In this document: in pieces, positions 1-11,900 of the stretch
Layout of the letters: each line of letters begins with the position of its first letter
Position numbering within the stretch: position 1 is the first letter of the stretch
DNA from: Arcuatula senhousia
Lineage: Eukaryota; Mollusca; Bivalvia; Mytilida; Mytilidae
NCBI GenBank assembly: GCA_963971305.1
Contig: OZ020308.1
Span: 31,711,275 to 31,775,274, forward strand
DNA length: 64,000 bases
Direction: 5' to 3'
Notes under the pieces: model-generated
Databases searched by the model: none
The model's input: only the letters and a program-made list of their open reading frames with translations
Told to the model about the DNA's origin: nothing
Position numbers and translations under genes: made by a program

Positions 1-2560
1 AGAAGTTTCCTGGAACACATCATTGTACAAAAGATTGCAACTCTTTTACAAATACAAACCATTCTTTCTTGGTGATCTTCTCAATTCAGTTATAGTTGTC
101 TGAATCAGGTTACTTCGTTTTTTAGATGTTACCTCACAACCTAAAACAGAGTCTCTACAAAATCAATCTGTTAATTCAGTCTTTATATTTTTGGCTATCG
201 ATCAATCATTAATTGTTGTCACCAATTTCATAATTACCATGTCAGTGTTACCATTTGTGAGTGATAATTTCAATGACATCACAGTTCAAATTTTTAGTAT
301 GAGGAAAGGTGCTGCCTTAAGTGTGGAATCGCAAAGTTTCATATATGTAGTTCTTACTGGGGCACTTGACTGATTGATCACTGCAAAAAAAAATTTCTGA
401 GAAAGTACATCTTGAAGTCATCGAATCTCATTGTGACATACTTTTCAGGTATTAGAATCAAACTAATTTATGGTCTCCATGGTTTCAATTGTTCATTGAA
501 TAATTGCCAATTAAAACACAGGTTGTTATTTAATTCGTAAATTGATTCTTGCTCCATAAATTGACTTCCAGTTTATTTTGCTTTTTTTCCACCACTAGAT
601 TGGCTATTATGATATATTGCTATATATAGAGATGTGTTGCTGCAGAACTCCGTTTGTGAGTTTTGGAGATCCAAACAAGAGGCTCCTAGGAGCCTGAATC
701 GCTCACCTGGTCTTGATGTTGACCCTATGAAGACTTTTGATGAGCTATATGAGCTGAACATGTAAGCAAGCAACAGCTAATATCTATCTGCTATAGTTTC
801 ATTCTGTAAACCAAAAACATGAAAACAGAATATTTTTCACCTTTAAGGGGCTGTTACCCCTATAAGGAGTCATCTGACAACTTTGACCCTATGAAGACTT
901 TTGTAGAGCTAAATGAGCTGAACATGTAAGCAAGCAAAAGTTTTTCTCTATCTGCTATAGTTTTCATTCTATGGGCAAAAACACTATTTTTTCACTTTTA
1001 AGGGGCTGTAGCCCCTATAAAGGGTCATCTGACAACTTCGACCTTATGAGGTCTTTCTTTGTTCCTTATGAGGTCTTTCTTTGTTGATGCTGGGATCAGT
1101 CTGAATCATGGGTGTTTTCTTGGGGCCAACAGCAAGGTAGCAGCCAACGACCTAGGGCTACATTAAAAGCTGCTGGCTGTCTTAAATTGAGGATTTTGAA
1201 TATCTGTAGATTTATGAAAAATGTGTCACATACACTTATTCCACATTTCAACATTGTCTATGTATTCTGATATTTTGTTGTAACATATCAATTTAAAGGG
1301 ATATTCTGTGATCTTACAGACATTGCTTGTCTATCTAGCACATCTAGAATAGTATGCTGTACTAACCTTTATGTTTTTTCTTTGGGGTGACTTCTGATGA
1401 CTCATCTAGCATATGTTTTAAACCTCCTACAATTAATAAAGGTAATGTTTATATTGTTATCCTTTTTAAAATTCCTCTAAATGAATTAAGGAATTACAGA
1501 TAAATGAAATAAGGTGCAAACTTGACCTAGCGTATGTACCAATACTTGCCATGATATAGCCAAGGGATTAGAAAGGCAATTTAACCTATTCTCTCTCAAT
1601 TTCTACATAAACAAGGAAAAATTGTTAACAAATACTCATTAGTAACCCCCACTTCATAAGTCTCCCATAACTTAGGTATTTAATAAACAGGAAGTTTCAA
1701 CAATTATGTCTTTCAGAACCTAAGTTTTTGGCAAACATGAAGTAGTGACCATATAAGCATGAAATTGCTAAACATAATAAAGCTCTATTAGAAAAAGCAA
1801 TGTGCAAAACATAAGACTTATTCTGGAAGTGATTGCTAAGAATACTGTGACCAAAATATTTATATTCGCTAACATATGAGAAAATGTAAGAAGTGAACAT
1901 ACTGCTATTAAAATATAAGCATATAATACTAGAGAATAAATCAACATCCAGAATATGAGACCTCTGCTGCAAGAAGTTGTTGTGACAACTGTGATGGAAA
2001 GTTTGTCAACAAATCATTTTGTAGCACTTTAAATGCAAATTAACAACGGTTTGAAGTTTGTTTGAAGTTGGATTTATGGTGTCAGGAAAGCTGACGTTTC
2101 TATTACGGGTACAACTGTGAAAACAAGAAAATTTTATATTCTTTGTTGGAAAGCTCAATAAATGGTCCTAGGACTTTGACTCCTACATAACTTGTAGATC
2201 TATCAAATGCAATTTAAATCTTTTCAAGATATGAAGCTATTAAAATAAGCACAAAACTTTGAAATCCAAAAATAAGGACAATAAAGTCTACATTGATGGT
2301 TGGCAGGTAGATCTTGATATTGTTTGTTTACTTTGCAGTGTTCTAAAACACCATCTTAATGACAGTGCTCAGTTTCAAATCATACTAATAATAAAGGTCA
2401 TGTAGGAAAAAATAATCAAAGTTCACCTCTAGTAGCTATTAACAAACAAGGGATGAGGCATTGTGATTTAAAATTTCTTTAAAAAAAGAAATAATTAATA
2501 TTGATGAGAATATGAGAACATATCTTATTGTCATACAGATCTACTTTGTTATTTGAGGAA
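1..2560. other. Gene-free stretch with dispersed repeats
   Basis: I see no convincing exon here. The stretch lies downstream of the minus-strand gene that ends near 2874. Apart from the repeat block at 674-1290, it is AT-rich sequence with only short chance frames. Confidence 0.5.
674..1290 (-). repeat. Diverged tandem repeat block of ~160-bp modules
   Basis: The phrase GACCCTATGAAGACTTTTG recurs near 721 and 885, and a degraded form is at about 1039, so the modules are about 155-165 bp. Between them is a short palindromic phrase of the type CCCCTATAAGGGGTCATCTG. The block opens with AGGCTCCTAGGAGCCT. The tail (1090-1290) contains a phrase ending in CACTTATTCCACAT that recurs near 8.4, 30.9, 48.5 and 55.6 kb. 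Similar phrases occur at 5.5-5.9, 8.9-9.0 and 10.4 kb, so this is an interspersed family. Confidence 0.6.
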
Positions 2561-2704
2561 TGAACATAACTTTTTTTTATTCTATACGGTTATAAACCCA
2601 AATTTTGGTCTTCATATTGTATAATACGCATAGCGGATTATTCCCAATGTGAACACCTAAATTTAGGTTTATTTCCCTATAGATTCAAAAATAAGTTATG
2701 TTCA
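2561..2704. mobile_element. Short inverted-repeat element (MITE-like)
   Basis: The left end TGAACATAACTTT is mirrored by AAGTTATGTTCA at the right end, with further complementarity (TTATTCTATA against TATAGATTC). The element is about 144 bp and has no coding capacity. It lies just beyond the stop of the minus-strand gene. No clear target duplication was read. Confidence 0.55.
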
Positions 2705-2873
2705 CTCCGTATAAAATAATCTAAAAGCTGTAAACGTCAAAACCAAGAGCAAATTTTGATTGTGACGTCACGGTAAACAAAAAATGTCTTCCATTCAGAA
2801 ATAAAACTAATAAATTCGACAAATCAGAAAAGGCCTTACATCCAAAATTAATTTATTTGGAGGAATAGAAATT

Positions 2874-2986
2874 TTAAATCAAATGCTGTTCAAAAAGTAG
2901 ACCTTTTAGACTTGAATCAGTTCCAGATAGGCATCTCTGAGAAACATCTACTGTATTGTCTCCTTCTGATAAACCTGTGTCTTCAC
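2874..2986 (-). CDS. Terminal coding exon of the ParB-like gene
   Basis: The acceptor TTTTTGTTTCAAAG on the minus strand precedes an exon that completes the codon split at 3493 and runs through an acidic, Ser/Thr-rich tail (EDTGLSEGDNTVDVSQ, then LLFEQHLI) to a TAA at 2874-2876. The phase match with the exon at 3493-3664 is exact. No domain is recognisable. Confidence 0.6.
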
Positions 2987-5900
2987 CTTTGAAACAAAAA
3001 TAAAGATGTATGTAGTAAAAAAATAGCACTCTGTAAATGAAAAAAACATTTTCATTAACTAACTTCTTTATTTTGTATATATAAGTGCTCTAATAACAAG
3101 TAAGAACCTTGTGACATGTTTTTCCTAAAATTTGTAAATTTCATCCAAATCAAATCCATCAAACAGTTGTGTAGTCTGCTAAAATAGTGCTATCAATTAA
3201 ATTCAGAACAGATTATTTATATCTTATATCCATTTAAAAACATTTCATTTTTCATTGATATGATTAAGAAAAGCATGACCATGGCAAGACATAACATATA
3301 CAAAAATCTAGTTACTAGTTTTACACCATTCAATAAGTAAGTGTGATATGCAAAAGAAAGCCTGAAAAACTTTGACCAAATTTCCTGGGGATTGGTCTAT
3401 TGCATACAAATATAAGATATTTTTGACACAATAACCAATTTGAGAAACATTTTATGTGATTTTAGTGACAATACTGTATAATATATACTTACGGACAAAT
3501 ATTACTTTTTCAAGTTCTCTAATGGTCATCACCCTTGTTTCTCCATCAGAACTGTTGAAAGTGACGCTTACACATCCACTGACTGTCTTTTTATCACTAG
3601 TTGTTATAATTGCCTCAAAGTCATCAAATGTTAAAGTAGCAGTTGTGTTGGTTTTCAACATCATCTACAACCAAATAACAAATTGTTAACATGTATATAG
3701 TTCTGGCTAGTAGCTTTGATAAACATTACCAAAAAGGCATAGAAATCCAAGATAGCATATATTCTGGGAGCAAGACTTTTTGGTAAATATCTAAGGAAGT
3801 GAATGAGCTACCTCAATGACTTCTGCGTCAAATAATACCAGAGGAAACTGTAAAAATTTAGTCCCTCTAGTTTACTCCAACGACATGTTGCCAGCAACAT
3901 AATAATAATTACAAGGATAGTAGAATGGCAAATAGTTTATCCCTGTAAATGTAATCCTCACAAAGTAAGTATGTAAAACAACACAATACCTGGTGAATTT
4001 TCTATTCTTCTACTAAATACTTGCCTGCAGGGGTTCCATTTCTTGAATGTGCAAATTGATCTTCATGATCTAGGAAGTTCAACATTTAATGACATTGCTT
4101 CAATGCTTTAGTAGTAACATCAATATTTAAACAACTGAATCAAAGAAGAAACTTTCTCCATAGAGAAACGAGATGGTACTTTACTTATACATCTGCTTAC
4201 CCAATATCATTTGACGAACATGAGCTATTCCTGGAGAACTTGCTTAATCAGAGCTGTTACATAAAAAGAAATAGACTTTGACTGAGGGATCAGGGGTAAG
4301 ATATCACCATGGTAAAACGATAACTTAATGTTTATGCAACTGCAAAAATAGAGACTTTCAATAAGGAAAAACACTGTTACCACAGAGAGATGTCTTGCCT
4401 GTCCAAACTTGTCACTTATAGATTTACTAATTGTATGAAATGAATTATCTGCATTCATGCTTTACAATGCTTTAGGGAACTGCATACAAAATATAAATGT
4501 AAAACCGTGTTAAAGGAGAAGAGCCACGAAGGCCCAAAATCGGCCCAAAAATTCAACTTTGGTATACTTGCTTGTAATTGCTGTTTTAATGTTCATTAGA
4601 CTTCATATTTTTAGAAATTGCAATATATTTTGGTTTAATTGTATATCAACACGGAGGAGAGTGAGCTAAAAATCAGTCTATTTTGTACAAAATCTCGTTT
4701 TTCGACATTTTTCATTGATTTTCATGTATAATTCGGTGAAAACGAAAATGGCCACACCCATCGACCAAAATTATTCTGTGATAAAATTGTGTATTTTTAT
4801 GTTATAAATTGACTATCAAAAATTTATGATGGTCGACGAATGTGGCCAATACTATGTTTGACAAAATACGACGAGAAAACAGTGAAAATGGGCGAAAATT
4901 TAAGAATTGTATAATTAATGGTGTGTTTGATATGCCAAGGCTAGACCTGTGAGGTGGATATTTTGTTGAATCTTACATATATGAAAAGTTCAGTTATGCC
5001 TTAACTCATTTTGGATAATTTTACGAAGAGTTGAAGTAGTGTGAAAATTAGTAAAAATACCGGGCCAATTTGAGGCATTCGTGGCTCTACTCCTTTCAAA
5101 GTCAGTAGACTATGACTTCAGGAGCATATTGATCTGTACTGATGCTAATGCAACTGCATATCAATATCAAAGGTGTATCAGAACAAATCAGTCTAAAATT
5201 TCATAAACAGTAGACCCTGACTGCAGGAGCATATTGATGAAATGATTTTGACACTGATCTGTACTGATGCTAATGCAAACTGCATACCAAATATGGTGTA
5301 ACATATCCAATTCACATCAAATAGACTTTAGCAAAAACTTTAACCAATTGTGGAAGTGGCCACCACCGCCGCTGCTGCTGCCGAAATCACAATACCTATG
5401 TCTCACCTTTTGCGACATTCGTGGCAGGCAAGACAATTACAAAACCAATGCCAGATTCAGTACCACAAAGACAACTGTAGCTAGTCAAGAACAGAATTTA
5501 AAAAAGCATTGAAAAACAAGAGGCACCATGGTGTCTGAATTTCTCAACTGGTATCTGATATTCAATACAAACTTTTGTAGAGCTCAATAAGCCGAACATT
5601 ATACTAGTAAGAAACGCTTGTCTCTATCTGCAATACTTTTCATTCTGTTGGCAAAAATACTATTTCTCACTTAAAAAGGGCCATAACCCCTATAAGGGGT
5701 CATCTGACAGCTACATAATCTTGATAATAGCATAATGACTTGATAATTAGCTGAATATTTATAAAAACAGCAGCTTTTTCTCTATGTGCAAACTTTTCAT
5801 TGTATTGGCATAAAAACACTATTTTCCCCATTTCTAGTAGAGCTCATTGAGCTGAATTTCTCTATCGGCAATAGTTTTCATTCCATGGTAAAAAAAAACT

Positions 5901-8900
5901 GTATTCTTACTCCCTCGTTCTTTTTCTAGTCATGCCTTTTTTTTAATAGATAACTCAAGAATCAGAATCATTAGTAGCGATTTGCCATGGATCATAAGAA
6001 CAAAATATTTAGCAAATCTTTACTGCAGTTTCAGAGGAAAAGACAATGGACGAAGATGGTCAACTAAGACTGGCAACAACAGAAGACAATGATCGATGCC
6101 AAGTGAAGGCAATAGCTCACCTGACCCTTATGTAAAGAAAACCCTTAAAATGGAAACACCAGACATATTTTTATGACCTACCTTTTCTTTCTTGCTTTTC
6201 TGACAGCTGTTTTTAAATTCAAGCCAGTCTGTCCTTTTGCAGCTAGTGTTGGCCAACAATGACAACTGCTCAAACATGACTGGCTCCGCTAGACCTCTCA
6301 AAGGTTCAAATTTTGACGCCTTTATTTTGTTGTTTTTCTCACAAATCGTTGAGAAAAGTAAGTAATTCCTACGTGAGAGTTTTGTGGCCAAAAATCTTAT
6401 TACGGCTTTTGCATCTACTTCTTTCTTCTGAAAAGAAATAATTTGTTGAATTCATATTACTTTTTTTTTCATTTTATTATATTTCCTTAAATTATGTTTT
6501 ACATTGGACATTTTGGACATACGGTTAAATTTCAATATCATAAATAAAATTGGTGCCATAATTTGTGATTATCATTCAGAAACTCCTTATAGGTACAAAT
6601 GCAACAATTCAAAACAATGCTATTTTTCCATAAATCTAAGACTATCAACCATTGAACAAAAAAGAGCACAGCATGTTCACCAAAGAAAGGAGTACATGTA
6701 TGTATGTTCAGGAAGGGCCTAAAATGGCACAAACTTTAAGAATTGTGTCATGATCAGTTGCTTATATTTGCTGCTAGTTAGTTTATAAATCTATGCAATT
6801 AACAAAATATCATGAAAACTACCTTAATATTTTCATGATTTGGGCAGGGATACCTTCAAAGTTGATGAATTTGCAATAGAATGGGTTTTTTCCTAATTTT
6901 TACTCTTCTTCTAATACAAATTAGTGATTTTAAAATTGGTCTCACACTCAGACCAAATATTTTTTGGTAAAAAAAACTTACATTTTAAAAGACAGAACAT
7001 CAACTTAAAATGTATTTTGGCCATAATAAACTGATTTTGGAAAATTTATAAAAAAATTGACCTTACTCCACATTTTCTCCCATTTTGACCCCATTGAAGG
7101 TGTCATAGAGAGGACAAGCATAACAGTACAATAGTAAATTGCTAGGATGCATTAAGGGGCAATTTTTTTGCAATTATACGATGTATAAAAACATATCTAT
7201 GATATTAATTTTGATTAATAAATATATACCGTTTTCAGGTTCAAAAGCTGCTTGTAGACATTTGTAAACATGCTTCCTTGCTCTGGAGGTTCTTGATCTG
7301 GAGACACATCAGATGACGCATAAAGGTATCGTCTCACCAGATCTACCTTCTCAAAATCTGTAAATTTCAGAGACAAGCTAGCGTCTTCATTTCTGCTTGT
7401 CCCTAGAATTAATGCCTCTTCACTACTGAGGTTACAATATATATGTACTTCTCTGTATCTAAAGACAGGATCCTTGGTTTTCTCATAGGCTATTTTTTGT
7501 GCCATAGCATTATGATTTCCATCTATGATAAAAATCTGGTAAGATTTTATCTTGCTGCTTTCAAATTCCTCCTTGTTAATCAGGACTAAGCCAATAATAT
7601 TGGCAGAATTGTCAATTGATATTACACTTTTTTCAATCATCTTCTGTGACAATTTATTGACAAAGTCCTCATCCCTTTGTCTCACCTCAAAATCCTTGGG
7701 TGGTTCCTTTAAATCGAAAATATCCAGAAAGTGTTTTCCTACACTTTTCTTGTTTATTCTTTCAAAGACATTATGTCTATGGTCTGGACTGGTAGAGGGT
7801 ACATCTGGTAAGATGGATTCTTTTACTTGGTCCTCATGGTCCTGATCATCGTCAGATACACTGGCATTCTCATCAAATGGCCCAAACCGTATATCTGACA
7901 AAGATTCATTATCGTCTTCATCTTCATCATCACTTCTAAAAAACAAAAGCCTATGTTGCATTAGCTACCGAAAAGACATTTTTATTGATTTGGACTACTA
8001 TTTCTGCATACAATTTTATAAATTGTTTCATAGTAGATAGTTAAATTGTGTTTTTCTGACGCAAAGGGGCTATATGCTTGCAAATTATCAATACTTTTTT
8101 CTTCCAGTATGTTTAGTAGTTTGATTAAGGTGTAGTATACCTTATTTGTTTTGGAGGATATTATCAATATAAGATTAATTTTCAAGTTTAAACAAGCTCA
8201 TATAAATATTAACAACATTATAATTTTTTATTAATTTAAATATCTATATCCTACTTTTAATAAAGATAACAATCATACAAGTCATAGCTACCACCAATAT
8301 TTGGTCATTCAAACAAGAGGATCCCAATGAGCCTGAATTGCCCATCTGGTCTTCAGCTGTCTGAATGTGTGTATCTTTGTATGTCTACAAGCTTAATTCC
8401 TTTTTAAGGTAGCAAGCAGTGCCCTAGGGCTACATTAAAGGCTGCTTGTTAACTTAAATGTATGTTGAGGATTTTAAATTTCTGCAGGTTTATGAGAATC
8501 ATGTCATTTACACTTACAACTCGTCCGATTTAACTATGGACTTATGATTGTAGCGTAAAAGGAAGAGTGCAAACACAACAATGAAAATTTACGCGTCATG
8601 AACAAGCTAATCGGTAACAAAAACCGCAAAACGTCACAGTAAGAAAAACCAACGTCAGCCAACTATTCATCAATATCCAATCAGATTTGATGTTTGCATG
8701 ACCCATTCATTCAATCAACGTATTTTTATGTAATCAAATGTAAAGATTTGTGGTTTTTGTAAACGTTTGGCTTTGTTCATGGCGACATAAATTTTCATTG
8801 TTGTGTTTGCACACTTTCCTTTACCCTACAATCGAAAGTCCATAGTTAAATCGGACTGGTTGTATTGCACATCTCATTATCACCTATCTATATTTAATAA

Positions 8901-11900
8901 AAATACAAGACAAAAATCATCAATTCTTGACAAATAAGGACCAGTAACTCAGGACAGTAAGGGGTTATCACACAATTTTGACCCTGTTATCATTTTCATA
9001 GATTTTGATGAGCCAAACACTTTTTCTCCATCTCTCAAGATTATCAAGGTGTAAGCCAAAAATCATTAATGTGTAATTAAAAGGCTTCATTAAAAAGCAA
9101 CTTCATTTTATTTAAAAGATCTCATTTTTCTAGGATAAATATAAAAAACCTGATTTGACTCCAATAAGAAATAACAAAGATATTTGCAATTAACTGTTAA
9201 TTTCTTAAAAATTCATCTTTATAACTTCCGGTTTCAGGTCGACAAGTCATCTGATGTGATGAGGTATTAGAAGGTTGATCGATACATAAGATACTACATG
9301 TATATATGTACATGTATATAGTAAACGGTACCCATTTATTCCTTGCAAAATAAGGAACATCACTGCCAAATTACAAAGCAATCGGATAACTAAAACATAA
9401 GCTTTGTGGAAACAAACACAGAAATAGCATTTTTGGCCCCGAATTTCTAAACGAAAAAAGGAAGGAACCCCCAAAATCAATCCCATCCATCCTTTTATAG
9501 TAAGGAACAACACTGCCAAATTGAAGCCAATCAAATAACTAGAACTTAAGTTATCGTGGAAACCTTAAAAGTTTAAAGACAAAGACAACGACGACAGCAT
9601 CATACCATAATACAACAATATTTTGTTTGCGGTCGTATAAAAAAGTTAGTTCTCTTAAGGAGTTTATATGTACATGTAATTCCTTGGTTCTCACAGAATT
9701 ATTAATATGTTATTTATTAGGAAGATTTTTATTAACAAAAACATTTTACATCACGTTTTTAATGTAGATGGAGTTAAAAATAAATCATTAATACAGACCA
9801 CAGGCGCGGATCCAGGATTTCAGGTTAGGGGATGCGTAAAAAATTTTTGTGGTAATATTTCGTGTAATGGAGTGAGGTGCGAAATTTTTTAGTGCTTTTG
9901 ACTTTGATTTTACACAAAAATAATAATTTTTGCCGTTATCAAAGGGGGGGTCATACGCCTGGTACGCCTTTCCATGGACCCGGGCCGCGCCTAGACCAGT
10001 AAATTTCATGTGAACACTAAGACGAAGCTAAGAATAGAAAAGCATTATAAGTTGTGTCAATTCAAACCTTTTGTGACTAATATTTGTTCGTTGTCCTTTT
10101 GCATATATAGCTTCATAATACAGTTGTCCCTTATAAGTCCCTTCCTTATAAGACCACCCTTACTGGGAGGAGAAAGTGGTCTTTCATGGGAGGTTCATTA
10201 CTCCTTGCACACTTACATTTTTGTACATGACTTAAGTAAACACACCTCAAATTCAATATTTTAATCTATTCAGTTAAACACCTTAATTTCATCATTTTAA
10301 ATTGTCTTTATATTTCAATATTTTCAAGATACAAGTCAAAAACAGCTAAAATCATCAATTTTAACAATTAAGAACCAATGACTCCTATAAGGGATTGTCA
10401 GATCACTTCGAGTCTAAAAGAAATTTAGTAGATAATTTGATGTTGCAGAAAATGTTACTTCCAATTACTTCTATCTATTATACTTTTGGAAAAATAAGCC
10501 AAAAACTGTTGTCTGACCCCTTTTTCTATTTATAGCCATATGGCTGACATGTTTTTAGATGGATCAAAAAGCAATTTAACACAATTCTGATGCTTGATAC
10601 CTTAAGGATCATTTACATTCAGTTTAATTAAATAATTAAATTCTGTTAAGAAGAGTCAGTCTGTTAACAATTTTTCACAGACAACGATGACGACGGCAAC
10701 AAACAAAGATGGAAGCCAAGTCAATAGCTTACATCATGTACATAGACCTTTGGTCTATTCAAATTTAAGGTTATAATTTTTTATTGAATCTATTTTTATA
10801 CATTTGTACGAACCGCTGCTTTAAAAATCCAGATGTGTCATTCCAAAAGTTCATGAGACTTTTCTTGTCATCTATACAACAACCAAACAATGTTGTTTTC
10901 TTCAACTTTTCACATCCCAGAGTAAATTCTTTACCTTCAAGAATGAGCTGAAATAACAATGCATTTGATATGTATACATGTTCTCTTGTGCAATCAATTG
11001 TACATTTACAATGAGCAAACCTTAGTGAGCCCACCCACACAACCCAAACATCTGCTTTTTTAGACCTAGGTGTAATTCAGGTTGTCAAATAGAATTTATA
11101 TCTGTGAGAGAACTGAAAATGGATCCTATATAAGTTTCAACACCCTACAATAGATGTTCTCTAATTAGAAATAACCATTGACACAGGGGAGAAAATGTGA
11201 CTAAAGCCTTATGAACAAAGTGTAAGTATGTTTACATTCCATTTGCATGGTATGTAAATTTCAATTTACAATTGGTCAGCACTAAGTGCAAATTAACTTT
11301 TGCACATGTGCAAACATAAAAGGGTAAGCAAATGGGCACATTTGTGTGTATTTTTAAAATGCTTTCCATGTAAAAGGGAAGAAAGAATATTTCCTCATTA
11401 GTTTATCGTTAAGATACTGCTCATGTCAATAACTGAAAGAACTATATCATGAAAAAGAAATAGTTTTCTAGAAAATTAAAAATATTTTGCAACCTTAGAT
11501 TGAATTTTTAATTGTCAGATCTTTCTAATTTCTGACTTATATGACATAATAACTATAAACATAGATAATCTGTTGATTACAAAGCTCGCCTAGTTGTGGC
11601 ACTTGTCAGTAAGCAAAAATGGACTTTAACCATTCTTCTGTATGTGGTCATCCATGTGAAAAATATAGGTCACAGCCAGCATCCGAAACATGCATTGTGC
11701 TTAGCATCACTAAGTGCACCTTCCATGCCAATATGATTGATGTGGCACTGGTCAGTAAGCAGGAATGGATTTTAACCATTCTTCTGAATGTGGTCAACCA
11801 TGCAGGAAATATAGGTCACAGCGAGAATCCGAAGCATGCATTGTGCTTAGCATCACTAGGTGCACCTACCATGCCAATATGATTGATGTGGCACTTGTCA

